Positions 44,617-53,985 of a stretch of DNA of 64,000 bases are shown here, piece after piece. The position numbers and the translations under genes are program-made. A model generated the notes under the pieces. It worked only from the letters and a program-made list of their open reading frames with translations, searched no databases and was not told where the DNA came from. The stretch is from Caballeronia pedi (GTDB taxonomy: Bacteria; Pseudomonadota; Gammaproteobacteria; Burkholderiales; Burkholderiaceae). The stretch's first letter is position 1. Every line of letters begins with the position of its first letter. Where the stretch lies: assembly GCF_001544915.2 (NCBI RefSeq), contig NZ_FCOE02000007.1, positions 239,868 to 303,867 on the forward strand. Reading direction: 5' to 3'.

Positions 44617-46044
44617 ATGAACCGATTGTTTGGTCAGCCACTGAACGTGGTGAACTGCGGGCTTTCGAGCTTCGCCGACAACCTGCGTCTCGCGGGCGGC
44701 GAGGTCAGCCATGTCAACTGGCAGCCGCCCGCGCTCGGCGATGTCGCCGCGGGACTCGATCTCGCCTGGCTGATGCGTCATCCGCTCGTCGAACAGGCGA
44801 ACGAAACGGCCTTCGCGCGCTATCTCGAAGCGCAACCCGTGCTGGCCGATATCGTTACGGCATCCGAAGCGATCGGCGCGATGAGCGCACGCAAGCTGAT
44901 CCTGCACTCCGGCCCGCCGATTGCGTGGAACGACATGTGCGGGCCGGTGAAAGGCGCGATCATCGGCGCGGTGATGCTCGAAGGCTGGGCGGCGGATCAC
45001 GGCGCGGCCGAACGTCTGATCCTGGACGGCAAGGTCGATCTCGAACCGTGCCATCACCATCAGGCGGTCGGACCGATGGCGGGCATCATCAGTCCGTCGA
45101 TGCCGCTGATCGTCGTCGAGAACAAGACGAACGGGCACCGCACTTACAGCAATCTGAACGAAGGCCTCGGCAAGGTGCTGCGCTTCGGCGCGAACAGCGC
45201 GGAAGTGCTCGACCGCCTGCGCTGGATGAAGGCGACGCTCGCCCCCGCGCTCAAGGCCGCGCTCGCGGTTTCCGGCGAGATCGAGCTGAAGCCGCTGATG
45301 GCGCAGGCGCTGCACATGGGCGACGAAGTGCACAACCGCAACAGCGCGGCGACGGGACTCTTCATCAAGCGCATCGTGCCCGCTTTGCTCGGCACGCAAT
45401 TGCCGCTCGCGCAGATCCGCGACGTGAGCGCCGCGATCATCGCCAACGATCACTTCTTCCTCAACATCTCGATGGCCGCGTGCAAGGCCATGATGGACGC
45501 CGCCACTGACGTTCCCTTCAGCTCGATGGTCACGGTGATGGCGCGCAACGGCGTGAACTTCGGCATCCGGCTTTCGGGCACCGGCAACCGCTGGTTCCAG
45601 GCGAAGGCCAATCCGGTCGAGGGCCTGTTCTTTCCGGGCTACGGCGTGGCCGATGCCGCTGCCGATCTCGGCGACAGCGCGATCACGGAAACGGCGGGCG
45701 TGGGTGGTTTCGCGATGGCGTCGTCGCCGGCGATCGTCAAGTTCGTCGGCGGCACGCCCGCCGATGCGACCGCGAACAGCCGCCGCATGCAGGCCATCAC
45801 GCTCGGCGGCAATCCCGCCTTCACGCTGCCCGCGCTCAATTTCGCGCCGACCGCCGCGGGCATCGATGCCCGCAAGGTGGCCGATCGCGGCATCCTGCCG
45901 GTCATCAATACGGGCATCGCTCATAAGGAAGCGGGCGTCGGACAGATCGGCGCAGGCATCACGACCGCGCCGATGGAGTGCTTCGTCGAAGCCATCCGCG
46001 CGCTGGCCGAAACCGTGCAACAACACAGCAGGCAAGCATCATGA
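44617..46044 (+). CDS. DUF1116 protein, AllG/YlbE-like subunit of a carbamoyltransferase
   Basis: A 475-residue DUF1116 protein. Conserved features are LDLEPCHHHQAVGPMAGIIS (residues about 140-160), VENKTNGHRTYSNLNEGLGK, and VMARNGVNFGIRLSGTGNRW. This is the third component found with FdrA and DUF2877. RBS AGGGAGC. The stop overlaps the carbamate kinase start (ATGA), which ties it to carbamoyl-phosphate use. Confidence 0.9.
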   Translation: MNRLFGQPLNVVNCGLSSFADNLRLAGGEVSHVNWQPPALGDVAAGLDLAWLMRHPLVEQANETAFARYLEAQPVLADIVTASEAIGAMSARKLILHSGPPIAWNDMCGPVKGAIIGAVMLEGWAADHGAAERLILDGKVDLEPCHHHQAVGPMAGIISPSMPLIVVENKTNGHRTYSNLNEGLGKVLRFGANSAEVLDRLRWMKATLAPALKAALAVSGEIELKPLMAQALHMGDEVHNRNSAATGLFIKRIVPALLGTQLPLAQIRDVSAAIIANDHFFLNISMAACKAMMDAATDVPFSSMVTVMARNGVNFGIRLSGTGNRWFQAKANPVEGLFFPGYGVADAAADLGDSAITETAGVGGFAMASSPAIVKFVGGTPADATANSRRMQAITLGGNPAFTLPALNFAPTAAGIDARKVADRGILPVINTGIAHKEAGVGQIGAGITTAPMECFVEAIRALAETVQQHSRQAS

Positions 46045-47003
46045 CAAGTCGAAAACGTCTGGCAGTGGTCGCCGTGGGCGGCAATGCGCTCATTCGCGAC
46101 GATCATCATCTGAGCATTCCGGACCAGTACGAAGCGGTGACCGAAAGCGCGACGCACATCGCGGACATGATCGAGGCGGGATGGAACGTCGTGCTCACGC
46201 ATGGCAACGGGCCGCAGGTCGGATTCATCCTGCGGCGTTCCGAGCTGGCCGCGCAGGAAGTCGCGCCCGTGCCGCTCGATTACGCGGTGGGCGATACGCA
46301 AGGCGCGATCGGCTACATGTTCCAGAAAGCGCTCAGCAACGAACTGAACCGGCGCGGCATCGAGCGGCGTGTCGTCGCCGTCGTGACACAGACTTGCGTG
46401 AGCGCCGACGACCCCGCCTTCAAAAACCCGACCAAGCCGATCGGCGCGTTTCTCGACGAAGCGACCGCGAAGCAGCGTCAGCACGAGTTCGGCTGGACGC
46501 TGATGGAAGACGCGGGACGCGGCTGGCGGCGCACGGTGCCTTCGCCGGAGCCGCTCGAGATCATCGAGCGCGATGTCATCGCAAGCTTGCTCGCGCAAGG
46601 CTGCGTGGTGATCGCGTGCGGCGGCGGCGGCATTCCGGTGGTGCGCAGGAACGGCAAGCTGTCCGGCGTCGAGGCGGTGATCGACAAGGACCTCGCATCG
46701 GCCTTGCTGGCCCAGCAACTGAAAGCCGACCTGCTGCTCATTCCCACTGGCGTCGAACAGGTCGCGGTGAACTTCGGCACGCCCGAGCAGCGCTGGCTCG
46801 ACACGATGAGCGTGCGCGAGGCGCGCGAACTCATCGCGCAAGGGCAGTTCGGCGCGGGCAGCATGCTGCCGAAAGTGGAGGCGATTCTGCGCTTCGTGTC
46901 GCACGCCGGGCCGGACGGCCGCGCGGGCGAAGGTCTCATCACGAGCCCCGCTGCGATCAGACCGGCGCTCGAACGACGTACGGGAACATGGATCACGCCG
47001 TGA
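46041..47003 (+). CDS. Carbamate kinase
   Basis: A 320-residue amino-acid-kinase-fold enzyme. Motifs: VAVGGNALIRDD (residues about 10-21), VLTHGNGPQVGFIL (about 50-63), VVIACGGGGIPVV (about 190-202), DKDLASALLAQQL. It makes ATP from carbamoyl phosphate and ADP, yielding ammonia and CO2. Coupled by overlap to the DUF1116 gene, so it draws on the carbamoyl phosphate made by the three-subunit transferase. Equivalent in role to E. coli AllK. Confidence 0.95.
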   Translation: MTSRKRLAVVAVGGNALIRDDHHLSIPDQYEAVTESATHIADMIEAGWNVVLTHGNGPQVGFILRRSELAAQEVAPVPLDYAVGDTQGAIGYMFQKALSNELNRRGIERRVVAVVTQTCVSADDPAFKNPTKPIGAFLDEATAKQRQHEFGWTLMEDAGRGWRRTVPSPEPLEIIERDVIASLLAQGCVVIACGGGGIPVVRRNGKLSGVEAVIDKDLASALLAQQLKADLLLIPTGVEQVAVNFGTPEQRWLDTMSVREARELIAQGQFGAGSMLPKVEAILRFVSHAGPDGRAGEGLITSPAAIRPALERRTGTWITP

Positions 47004-47039
47004 TCGCGGTTCGCATCACACACCAGGAAAACGAAGCAA

Positions 47040-47429
47040 ATGAACAAGACACTGCTCGCAGTGAACGGCACGCTGATGCGCGGCCTCGAACTGAATCACA
47101 ACATGATCGCCGCGCAAGGCGAGTTCGTGCGCGAGGATCGCACGGATGCGTGCTATCGCATCTGGAGCATCAAAGATCGTCACCCCGGCATGCAGCGCGT
47201 GAGCAGCGGCGGTGTGGCCGTGTCCCTCGAAGTCTGGGAGTTGCCGATGGCCAATCTCGGCGCGTTGTTGCTGAGCGAGCCAGCGGGCCTTGCGATCGGC
47301 AAGGTCGTGCTCGCGGACGGCAGCGAAGTGCTCGGCGTGCTTGCCGAAGCATGGCTCGTCGAAGGGCAGAAGGAAATCACGGCGTCCGGTGGATGGCGCG
47401 AATACACCGGCCATCATTATTCGCCCTGA
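47040..47429 (+). CDS. Free-standing allophanate-hydrolase C-terminal-domain-like protein
   Basis: A 129-residue protein matching the C-terminal domain of AtzF/DUR1-type allophanate hydrolases: LLAVNGTLMRGLELNHNMI at the start, GGVAVSLEVWELPMANLG in the middle, and KEITASGGWREY at the end. In allophanate hydrolase this gamma-glutamylcyclotransferase-like domain decarboxylates N-carboxycarbamate. There is no amidase domain here, so it may act as a lone decarboxylase on a carbamate-type intermediate. Placed between carbamate kinase and the transporter. Confidence 0.85.
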   Translation: MNKTLLAVNGTLMRGLELNHNMIAAQGEFVREDRTDACYRIWSIKDRHPGMQRVSSGGVAVSLEVWELPMANLGALLLSEPAGLAIGKVVLADGSEVLGVLAEAWLVEGQKEITASGGWREYTGHHYSP

Positions 47430-47460
47430 AGCGGATCGGGCATCAGTCAAAGGAACTGTC

Positions 47461-48714
47461 ATGAGCAATTCAAACGAGAGCCGCGCGCCCGGCACCGCGC
47501 CGGCCTATCGCATCGCGATGATTCTGCTGGGCATCGCCGTCACGCCGGTGCTGCTGTCGTCGTCGAGTCTCGGCAATCAGATGTCGAACGGCGATCTCAT
47601 CAAGGTCGTCGGCATCGGCAGCCTGATTCTGGCGATCATCGCTTCGATCACGATCGCGGTCGGCGAGAAGGCGCGTCTGCCGACCTACGGCATCGTGAAG
47701 TATCCGTTCGGCGAGAAGGGTGCAATCGCCATCAATGTGCTGCTGGCGATCAGCCTGTTCGGATGGATCGCCGTGACCGCCAGCATGTTCGGCCACTCGG
47801 TTGCCGACCTGCTCGCGCAGCACGGCGCGAACGTGCCTGTGCCGCTCGTCGTCGCGATCGGCTGCGTGATCTTCGTGGCGTCCACCGCGTTCGGCTTCGA
47901 AGTGCTCGGCAAGGTCGCGCAGTTCGCCGTGCCGGTCATCGCGCTGATGCTCTGCTATGTCGTGCGCGTCGCGCTCACGGGGCAGGCGCCGGCCGTCGAA
48001 GCAACAACCGGCATGTCGATGGGCGTGGCGGTGTCGACGGTGGTCGGCACGATCATCGTGCTGGTCGCGACGCTGCCGGACTTCGGCAGCTTCACGCATG
48101 ACCGCAGGCACGCGGTAGGCGGCGCACTGCTTGCATTCCTGATCGCGTATCCGCTCTTGTACTGGGCGGGCGCGACGCCGAGCGTGCTGACGGGCAAGAA
48201 CTCGCTGCTCGCCGCGATGGCCGTGTTCGGCGCGACCATGCCCGCGGCGCTATTGCTGATCTTCGCGACGGTCACCGGCAATTCCGGCAACATGTTTCAG
48301 GGCACGCTCGTCACGTCGACGCTGTTCACGCGCTTTCCGAAGTGGCAGATCACGATCGCGCTGGGCGTGCTCGCGGCGATCGTCGGCAGCATGGACATCA
48401 TGTCGTGGTTCATTCCGTTCCTGCTCTTTCTCGGCATCGCGACGCCGCCCGTCGCGGGCATCTATATCGCGGACTTCGCGATGTATCGGCGCGCCGGGTA
48501 TGATGTTGCCGCGCTTGCCCGCGAGCCGCAGGTCAAGCTCATGACCTTCGTTGCGTGGGTCCTCGGATCGCTGACCGGCTTCGCGACCGTGAAGGGCATG
48601 TTCACGGTGACGTCGATTCCCTCGCTCGATTCGATTCTCGTCGCGTGCATCGGCTACATGATCCTGAGCCGGATCGCGCGGGCGGGCGGCACCGTCAAGC
48701 CTGCCGGGCATTGA
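47461..48714 (+). CDS. Cytosine-permease-like (NCS1-type) transporter
   Basis: A 417-residue inner-membrane protein with about 12 hydrophobic helices, related to CodB/NCS1 transporters (YGIVKYPFGEKGAIAINVLL, LFGWIAVTASMFG, LPDFGSFTHDRRHAVGGALL). Such carriers import nucleobases, hydantoins or allantoin. The operon's substrate is therefore probably a small N-rich ring or ureide. RBS AAAGGAACTGTC. Last gene before a strong hairpin. Confidence 0.88.
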   Translation: MSNSNESRAPGTAPAYRIAMILLGIAVTPVLLSSSSLGNQMSNGDLIKVVGIGSLILAIIASITIAVGEKARLPTYGIVKYPFGEKGAIAINVLLAISLFGWIAVTASMFGHSVADLLAQHGANVPVPLVVAIGCVIFVASTAFGFEVLGKVAQFAVPVIALMLCYVVRVALTGQAPAVEATTGMSMGVAVSTVVGTIIVLVATLPDFGSFTHDRRHAVGGALLAFLIAYPLLYWAGATPSVLTGKNSLLAAMAVFGATMPAALLLIFATVTGNSGNMFQGTLVTSTLFTRFPKWQITIALGVLAAIVGSMDIMSWFIPFLLFLGIATPPVAGIYIADFAMYRRAGYDVAALAREPQVKLMTFVAWVLGSLTGFATVKGMFTVTSIPSLDSILVACIGYMILSRIARAGGTVKPAGH

Positions 48715-48731
48715 CGCGGTGCGATGTCGAT

Positions 48732-48758
48732 GAAGGGCGCGGGTTTCTCGCGCCCTTC
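48732..48758 (+). terminator. Hairpin terminating the carbamoyl-compound operon
   Basis: A perfect 10-bp inverted repeat GAAGGGCGCG / CGCGCCCTTC with a 7-base loop lies 18 bases after the permease stop. A weak T-rich stretch follows. It also argues against an earlier LysR start at 48724. Confidence 0.6.
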
Positions 48759-48798
48759 GTTCATGTCGAAGAACAATACTCACGTGGAATCACCCTCG

Positions 48799-49737
48799 AT
48801 GTTCACCTCGGATGAAAGCATTCGGATAGTCCGATTGGTTGCGCAATATCAAAGCATTACGGCGGCGGCGGAACGGCTGAACAAGGTGCCGTCGGCGATC
48901 AGCTACACGGTCAGGAAGCTCGAGGAATCATTCGGCGCGAAGCTGTTCGAACGGCGCGGCTGCTATATCCGGCTGACCGAAGCCGGTGAATATTTCATCG
49001 CGCACAGCAAGGCGATTCTCGACGATCTGCAGACGCTCAAGTGCAATCTTGCCATCGTGCAGGGCGGCACCGAACCCGAGCTGACCGTGGTCGTCAACAA
49101 CATCGTGCCGCGCGATGCGATCATCCAGTTTCTTTGCGATCTGGAAGCGGCGTATCCGACGACGCGCGTCACGATCAGGCGGGAGGTCTACAACGGATGC
49201 TGGGACGCGCTTTACGCCAACAAGGCGGATATCGTCGTGGGCGCGCCGCATTTCGTGCCGAAGACCGATGGCATCACCAGCGTGCCGCTCGGCAATCTCG
49301 CGTGGGACTTTCTCGTCGGCGCGGGCCATCCGCTCGCGCATGCGACGCATATCCTGCAGAACACGGAGCTGCGCAAGTATCCGGCCGTGTGCATCAAGGA
49401 CACATCGGTCGATCTCGATTCGATGCATGCGTGGCTGCTCGAAGGACAGAAGCCGATTTTCGTACCGGACTTTTCCATGGCCGTGAGGCTCATCGCGCGC
49501 AATGTCGCGATCGGCTATGTGCCCGTCCACATTCGTGCGGCGTTCGGCGACGCCGGACTCGTCGGCAAGTCGATTCAGGAGCAGAAGCATGCGACGCGGC
49601 TCTTCCTCGCGCATCGCTCGGACGGCATCGGCAAAGTGAGGGCATGGTGCGTCGACTATCTGCTTCGGCCGGACTTTCGCGCGTGGCTATGCGGCGATGT
49701 CAGTCGGGTTTCGCCGCGTTCGGAAATCGCAAGGTGA
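48799..49737 (+). CDS. LysR-family transcriptional regulator
   Basis: A 312-residue LTTR. The helix-turn-helix spans residues about 5-60 (SITAAAERLNKVPSAISYTVRKLEE). The C-terminal substrate-binding domain senses an effector (YANKADIVVGAPHFV; FSMAVRLIARNVAIGYVPVH). ATG 48799 gives the usual LTTR N-terminus; in-frame starts at 48763 and 48724 are possible, but the latter lies within a hairpin. Location after the carbamoyl-compound operon suggests it controls it. Its 3' end overlaps the convergent kinase gene by 38 bases. Confidence 0.88.
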   Translation: MFTSDESIRIVRLVAQYQSITAAAERLNKVPSAISYTVRKLEESFGAKLFERRGCYIRLTEAGEYFIAHSKAILDDLQTLKCNLAIVQGGTEPELTVVVNNIVPRDAIIQFLCDLEAAYPTTRVTIRREVYNGCWDALYANKADIVVGAPHFVPKTDGITSVPLGNLAWDFLVGAGHPLAHATHILQNTELRKYPAVCIKDTSVDLDSMHAWLLEGQKPIFVPDFSMAVRLIARNVAIGYVPVHIRAAFGDAGLVGKSIQEQKHATRLFLAHRSDGIGKVRAWCVDYLLRPDFRAWLCGDVSRVSPRSEIAR

Positions 49738-51109
49738 ATTCGATCCATCCATCCTGCGTGCATTGAGCGCGCGCGCTGCCGCCATGCAAACGCATGATCG
49801 CGTTCACGATCGAAAGCCCGAGTCCACTTGATTCCGTAAACTCGCTACGCGCAGCATCACCGCGATAGAAGCGATCGAACAGCCTGGCCAGCTCATCCTG
49901 CTCGATACGAGCGCCACGATTACCCACAACGATCCAAGCGCCTCGTTCATCCGCGTGTCCGCTCAGCCGCACGACGGTTCCCGCCGTCGCATAACGCACC
50001 GCATTCACGACCACGTTGCCGATCGCCCTTCGGCACATGATCGCATTCGCAACTATCCCGCCCTCGGCGTCGATATCGAACGTGATGCGGCGCTCGTCCG
50101 CGATACCTTCGAAGTAAGCGCCGATGGTCTCCAGCTCCTCGCGAATGTCGAGCCGCTCGCGCTCGATGAGTTGCTGCCCGTGATCCGCCTGCGCGAGAAA
50201 GAGAATGTTCTGCGCGATGCGCGCAAGCCGCTCCAGTTCTTCCAGATTCGATTCGAGCACGCCGCGGTACTCCGCGACACTTCGCTCGTGCGCCAGCGTC
50301 ACCTGCGTTTCGCCGATCAATACGCCGATCGGCGTGCGCACTTCATGCGCGAGATCCGCCGAGAACTGCAGCAGGCGTTCATAGCCGTGCTCCAGGCGAT
50401 CGAGCATCGCATTGAACGACGCGGCGAGGCTCTGCAATTCGGCGGGTGCGTGCGCGTCATCGAGCCGCGCGGACAATCGGTCCGGGGTGATTTCCGCGGC
50501 CTTGTCGGCCATCAGTCTGAGCGGCATGAGTCCACGGCTCGTGACCCAGTACGCGAGCAGCAACGTGAGCAGCACCGCGCCGATCACCGTGAGCCACACG
50601 CGCTCCAGATACGCCGACAACACGCGCGCTTCCTGCGTCATCACGTGCGCGGCGATGATCTCCACGACTTCTCCGCTGTCACCGATGCGCGCCTTCGCGC
50701 CGACCCAGCGCATGCGCACGCCGTCCGCACGCGAGCCTTCGTACAGATCATCGAGTCCGATGGCGCGCGTTACCGGCACGACATCGAGCGGCGGCAGCGC
50801 CATGCGTTCCGGATTGACGTCGATGAAAGGCGCCGCGCCCGCGCGTCGAAACAGGATCACGTCCTGCCGGTCGCCGAGCATCGTTTCGAATAGCTTCGGC
50901 CGCGCTTCGATTTCCTTGATCGTGTAGAGATCGTGCAGCAGCGAGCGAAAATGTTCGACGCGCGCGATCAACTGATAATCCGCACGCGTGGACAGCGCTT
51001 GATTCGTCGCGTGATACAGCGACGCGCCCACCATGCCGACCACGATGCACACGATTGCCGCGAAGGACAGCGCGATCCGAACCGCGAGCGAGCGCGAAGG
51101 GCGGTTCAA
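49700..51109 (-). CDS. Sensor histidine kinase, heavy-metal (CusS/IrlS) type
   Basis: A 469-residue membrane kinase. Two transmembrane helices (residues about 10-32 and 170-190) flank a periplasmic sensor domain. A HAMP domain follows, then the H-box ([16 protein letters not shown]), N-box (VVVNAVRYA) and G-box ([13 protein letters not shown]). Size and layout fit CusS/CopS/IrlS-like sensors of metals or oxidants. The start overlaps the response regulator's stop by 4 bases. Confidence 0.93.
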   Translation of the reverse strand: MNRPSRSLAVRIALSFAAIVCIVVGMVGASLYHATNQALSTRADYQLIARVEHFRSLLHDLYTIKEIEARPKLFETMLGDRQDVILFRRAGAAPFIDVNPERMALPPLDVVPVTRAIGLDDLYEGSRADGVRMRWVGAKARIGDSGEVVEIIAAHVMTQEARVLSAYLERVWLTVIGAVLLTLLLAYWVTSRGLMPLRLMADKAAEITPDRLSARLDDAHAPAELQSLAASFNAMLDRLEHGYERLLQFSADLAHEVRTPIGVLIGETQVTLAHERSVAEYRGVLESNLEELERLARIAQNILFLAQADHGQQLIERERLDIREELETIGAYFEGIADERRITFDIDAEGGIVANAIMCRRAIGNVVVNAVRYATAGTVVRLSGHADERGAWIVVGNRGARIEQDELARLFDRFYRGDAARSEFTESSGLGLSIVNAIMRLHGGSARAQCTQDGWIEFTLRFPNAAKPD

Positions 51110-51777
51110 GGATGCTCCCCGAACGAATAGCCGATGCTGCGCACCGTATGAATCAGCTTCGGCTCGAACGGGTTATCGATCTTCGCGCGCAGACGTTTTA
51201 CCGCGACATCGACCACATTGGTGTCGCTGTCGAAGTTCATGTCCCACACTTCCGATGCGATCAGCGTGCGCGACAGCGCCTCGCCCTGATGCTTGCAGAA
51301 CAGATGCAGCAATGCGAATTCCTTGTTGGTGAGCGCGATGTCCACGCCCTTGCGCGTCACCTTGCGGCGCAGGACGTCGACGTGCAGGTCCGCGATCTGA
51401 AACGTATCCGATTCGCGCATCACGCCGCGCCTGAGCAGCGTGCGAATGCGCAGCACGAGTTCCGTGAAAGAGAACGGCTTCACGAGATAGTCGTCCGCGC
51501 CGAGTTCGAGTCCGTGGATGCGGTCCGTCACGTGATCGCGCGCAGTGAGAAAAATGACAGGCAGGTCACGTTTCGCGCGCAGGGCGGACATGACCTGCCA
51601 GCCGTCGATGCCGGGCAGCATCACGTCGAGCACGATCAGTTCGTACGGATTCGCGAGCGCCTGATGCAAGCCGTCCGTGCCGTTGCGCACGAGTTCGACC
51701 TGATAGCCGGACTCGATAAGCCCTTTCTTCAGGTAGTCGCCGGTCTTGCGGTCGTCTTCGATAACGAGGATGGTCAT
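51106..51777 (-). CDS. OmpR-family response regulator (CusR/IrlR type)
   Basis: A 223-residue regulator. Receiver domain with IEDD acidic pocket, phospho-acceptor D51 ([10 protein letters not shown]) and Lys in DYLVKPFSF. The C-terminal winged helix ends [16 protein letters not shown] ... [12 protein letters not shown]. First gene of the regulator-kinase unit and divergent from the cytochrome b/molybdoenzyme genes. Direct repeats in the 151-base spacer are a likely binding site. Confidence 0.95.
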   Translation of the reverse strand: MTILVIEDDRKTGDYLKKGLIESGYQVELVRNGTDGLHQALANPYELIVLDVMLPGIDGWQVMSALRAKRDLPVIFLTARDHVTDRIHGLELGADDYLVKPFSFTELVLRIRTLLRRGVMRESDTFQIADLHVDVLRRKVTRKGVDIALTNKEFALLHLFCKHQGEALSRTLIASEVWDMNFDSDTNVVDVAVKRLRAKIDNPFEPKLIHTVRSIGYSFGEHP

Positions 51778-51840
51778 GCTCGCGCTGCGGTCGATGGATT
51801 GCCGTCATTCTAGCCAGAGCACACGCACGGCTCGCCAAAG

Positions 51841-51870
51841 ATGACAAAAAAGTCATCGAGAGGTCATCGA
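51841..51870. promoter_or_regulatory. Direct and inverted repeats in the divergent promoter, probable response-regulator box
   Basis: GTCATCGA occurs at 51852-51859 and 51863-51870, an 11-bp period as for tandem OmpR-family sites. The first copy also pairs with ATGAC at 51841-51845 (ATGAC-N6-GTCAT). It lies between the response regulator and the cytochrome b gene, suited to control both. Confidence 0.6.
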
Positions 51871-51928
51871 TCGATCAGCGCGGCGTCGCTACTATGCGCA
51901 GCGAACAACTCGAAATACGAGGCCCGAT

Positions 51929-52513
51929 GTGCAAGTACAACCGCTATGGCTGCGCATTACGCACTGGCTCAACGCGTTCGCCGTGCTGATCATGGTGACG
52001 AGCGGCTGGCAGATCTACAACGCCTCGCCGATCTTCAAGTCCTTTACGTTCTCACCCGCGATCACGCTCGGCGGCTGGCTCGGCGGCGCGCTGCAATGGC
52101 ATTTCGCGGCAATGTGGCTGCTGGTCGCGAACTTCATCGTCTATGTCGTGATGAATCTCGTCACGGGGCGCTTGCGGCGCCGCATGTTTCCGTTGTCGAT
52201 CAAAAGCATCTTCACCGACGCACTGGCCGCATTGCGCGGCAAGCTCGGCCACGACGATCTCACGCACTACAACGCCATACAGAAGTTCGCGTATCTCGCT
52301 GTGATCGTGGACATCGTGATCGTGATTCTCTCGGGACTCGCTGTCTGGAAATCCGTGCAGTTTCCGCTGCTTCGCACGCTGATGGGCGGCTACGACGACG
52401 CCCGCGTCGTGCACTTCTTCGGCATGAGTTTTCTCGTTGCGTTCTTCGTGGTGCACGTCGTGATGGTCGCGCTCGTGCCGCGCTCGCTCGTGCTGATGAT
52501 TCGAGGTCGTTAA
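51929..52513 (+). CDS. Cytochrome b561-type membrane protein
   Basis: A 194-residue protein with four membrane helices and paired histidines for b-type haems (RITHWLNAF near residue 11; VVHFFGMSFLVAFFVVHVVM near 160-180). It starts with GTG 51929, preceded by CGAGG. Three bases separate it from the molybdoenzyme gene, so it probably passes quinol electrons to that enzyme. Confidence 0.88.
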   Translation: MQVQPLWLRITHWLNAFAVLIMVTSGWQIYNASPIFKSFTFSPAITLGGWLGGALQWHFAAMWLLVANFIVYVVMNLVTGRLRRRMFPLSIKSIFTDALAALRGKLGHDDLTHYNAIQKFAYLAVIVDIVIVILSGLAVWKSVQFPLLRTLMGGYDDARVVHFFGMSFLVAFFVVHVVMVALVPRSLVLMIRGR

Positions 52514-52516
52514 GCC

Positions 52517-53290
52517 ATGTCGCTCAAGCTATTCAAATCGAGGCCGGATGCCGAACTCATCATCAAGGATGCCGCGAAGGAATTGAAGGCGCCGGCGCGC
52601 CGTTTATTCGGCAAGCGCATTCTGTCGCTCGGAGGCCTCGCGATGCTGTCCGGCTGCAATATCACCGACGACAAATCCGTCAACGCGATGCTGCGCCGCA
52701 TATCGTCATTCAACGACGACATGCAGGCGCTGCTGTTCGATCCGAACCAGCTCGCGCCGACCTATCCCGAGTCGATGATCACGCGGCCGTTCCCTTTCAA
52801 CGCGTTCTATGACATCGACGAAGTGCCCGAAGTCGATCCATCGACCTACAAGCTGAACGTCGGCGGACGTGTCAATGGCAAGCGCGTGTGGACGCTCGAC
52901 GAGTTGCACGCGATGCCGCAGGAAAGCCAGGTGACGCGGCATATCTGCATCGAAGGCTGGAGCGCGATCGGCAAATGGGGTGGCGTGCGCTTCGCGCATT
53001 TTCTCGCGCGCGCGGGCGCCGATACGAGCGCGAAATACGTGGCCTTTCATTGTGCCGACAACTACTCGACGAGCATCGACATGCCGACCGCTTTGCACGC
53101 GCAAACGCTGCTCACGCTCACGTACGACGGCCAGATCCTGCCGCCCAAATACGGCTTCCCGATGAAGCTGCGCATGCCGACCAAGCTCGGCTACAAGAAC
53201 CCGAAACATATCGTCGCGATCACCGTGACGAACGATTATCCCGGTGGCTATTGGGAGAACCAGGGCTACAACTGGTTCGGCGGGTCCTGA
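52517..53290 (+). CDS. Sulfite-oxidase-fold molybdopterin oxidoreductase (MsrP/YedY-like)
   Basis: A 257-residue protein. A 46-residue basic N-terminus ends in a hydrophobic stretch with lipobox-like LSGC, so it may be anchored at the periplasmic face. The molybdopterin domain carries the ligand Cys144 in RHICIEGWS and ends with KHIVAITVTNDYPGGYWENQ. Unlike MsrP no twin-Arg is clear (GKRILSLGG), which is odd for a folded cofactor enzyme. With the cytochrome b it probably reduces an oxidised periplasmic substrate such as methionine sulfoxide. Confidence 0.85.
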   Translation: MSLKLFKSRPDAELIIKDAAKELKAPARRLFGKRILSLGGLAMLSGCNITDDKSVNAMLRRISSFNDDMQALLFDPNQLAPTYPESMITRPFPFNAFYDIDEVPEVDPSTYKLNVGGRVNGKRVWTLDELHAMPQESQVTRHICIEGWSAIGKWGGVRFAHFLARAGADTSAKYVAFHCADNYSTSIDMPTALHAQTLLTLTYDGQILPPKYGFPMKLRMPTKLGYKNPKHIVAITVTNDYPGGYWENQGYNWFGGS

Positions 53291-53317
53291 AGCCTTTTAT
53301 TCAACGAAGGAGATTAC

Positions 53318-53929
53318 ATGTCGATTCGAATCAAACTCGGCGTCAGCTTCGTGACGCTCGCACTCGCATCCGCGGCCTTTGCTCAGACGCCCGCCGCGAA
53401 ACCCGCGCGCATTCGCGGCGATATCGTGTCGCTGTCGGGCGATACGCTCACCGTGCATCGGCGCAGCGGCGACACGGTGAAGATCGCCGTCAAGTCCGAT
53501 ACGCCCGTCACCGCGCTCAAGAACATCAAGCTGCAGGACATCAAGCCGGGCTCGTTCGTCGGCACGGCGGCGACCACCGGCACGGACGGCAAGCTCACCG
53601 CGACCGAAGTGCTGGTCTTCCCGGAAGCCGCGCGCGGCACGGGTGAAGGGCACTATGCATGGGACCTCGGCCCGCAAAGCTCGATGACCAACGCGAACGT
53701 GGATCAGGTCGTGCAGGGCACGAGCGGCCGCGATCTCAAGCTGTCGTACAAGGGCGGCGCGAATTCAGTGACAGTGCCGGAAAACGTGCCGGTCGTGACC
53801 TTCGCGCCCGCGACGCACGACGACCTGAAACCCGGCAAGAAGGTGTTCGTGGTGGCGAGCCCGTCGGGTTCGGACTTCGCGGCGCAACGGATCGTCGTCG
53901 AGAAGGATGGCGTCGTGCCGCCGATGTAA
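53318..53929 (+). CDS. Secreted DUF5666-like periplasmic protein
   Basis: A 203-residue protein with a clean signal peptide (VTLALASAAFA, cleavage before QTPA). The mature part has two OB-like segments (ARIRGDIVSLSGDTLTVHRR; DLKPGKKVFVVASPSGSD) resembling DUF5666. Function unknown. Same strand 27 bases after the molybdoenzyme, so probably part of the same stress-induced unit. Confidence 0.7.
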   Translation: MSIRIKLGVSFVTLALASAAFAQTPAAKPARIRGDIVSLSGDTLTVHRRSGDTVKIAVKSDTPVTALKNIKLQDIKPGSFVGTAATTGTDGKLTATEVLVFPEAARGTGEGHYAWDLGPQSSMTNANVDQVVQGTSGRDLKLSYKGGANSVTVPENVPVVTFAPATHDDLKPGKKVFVVASPSGSDFAAQRIVVEKDGVVPPM

Positions 53930-53952
53930 GCGTCACGCCCGATTCGCACCAT

Positions 53953-53985
53953 GCGCGCCCGCCGGATTCATCACGGCGGGCGCGC
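53953..53985 (+). terminator. Strong hairpin after the periplasmic protein gene
   Basis: A perfect 12-bp GC-rich inverted repeat GCGCGCCCGCCG / CGGCGGGCGCGC with a 9-base loop, 23 bases after the stop, followed by TTCATTTCGG. Confidence 0.7.

Noticed and set aside
48724..48798. Longer N-terminus for the LysR regulator
   Set aside because: The extra codons run through a 10-bp perfect hairpin and lack LTTR similarity; ATG 48799 gives the normal family N-terminus.
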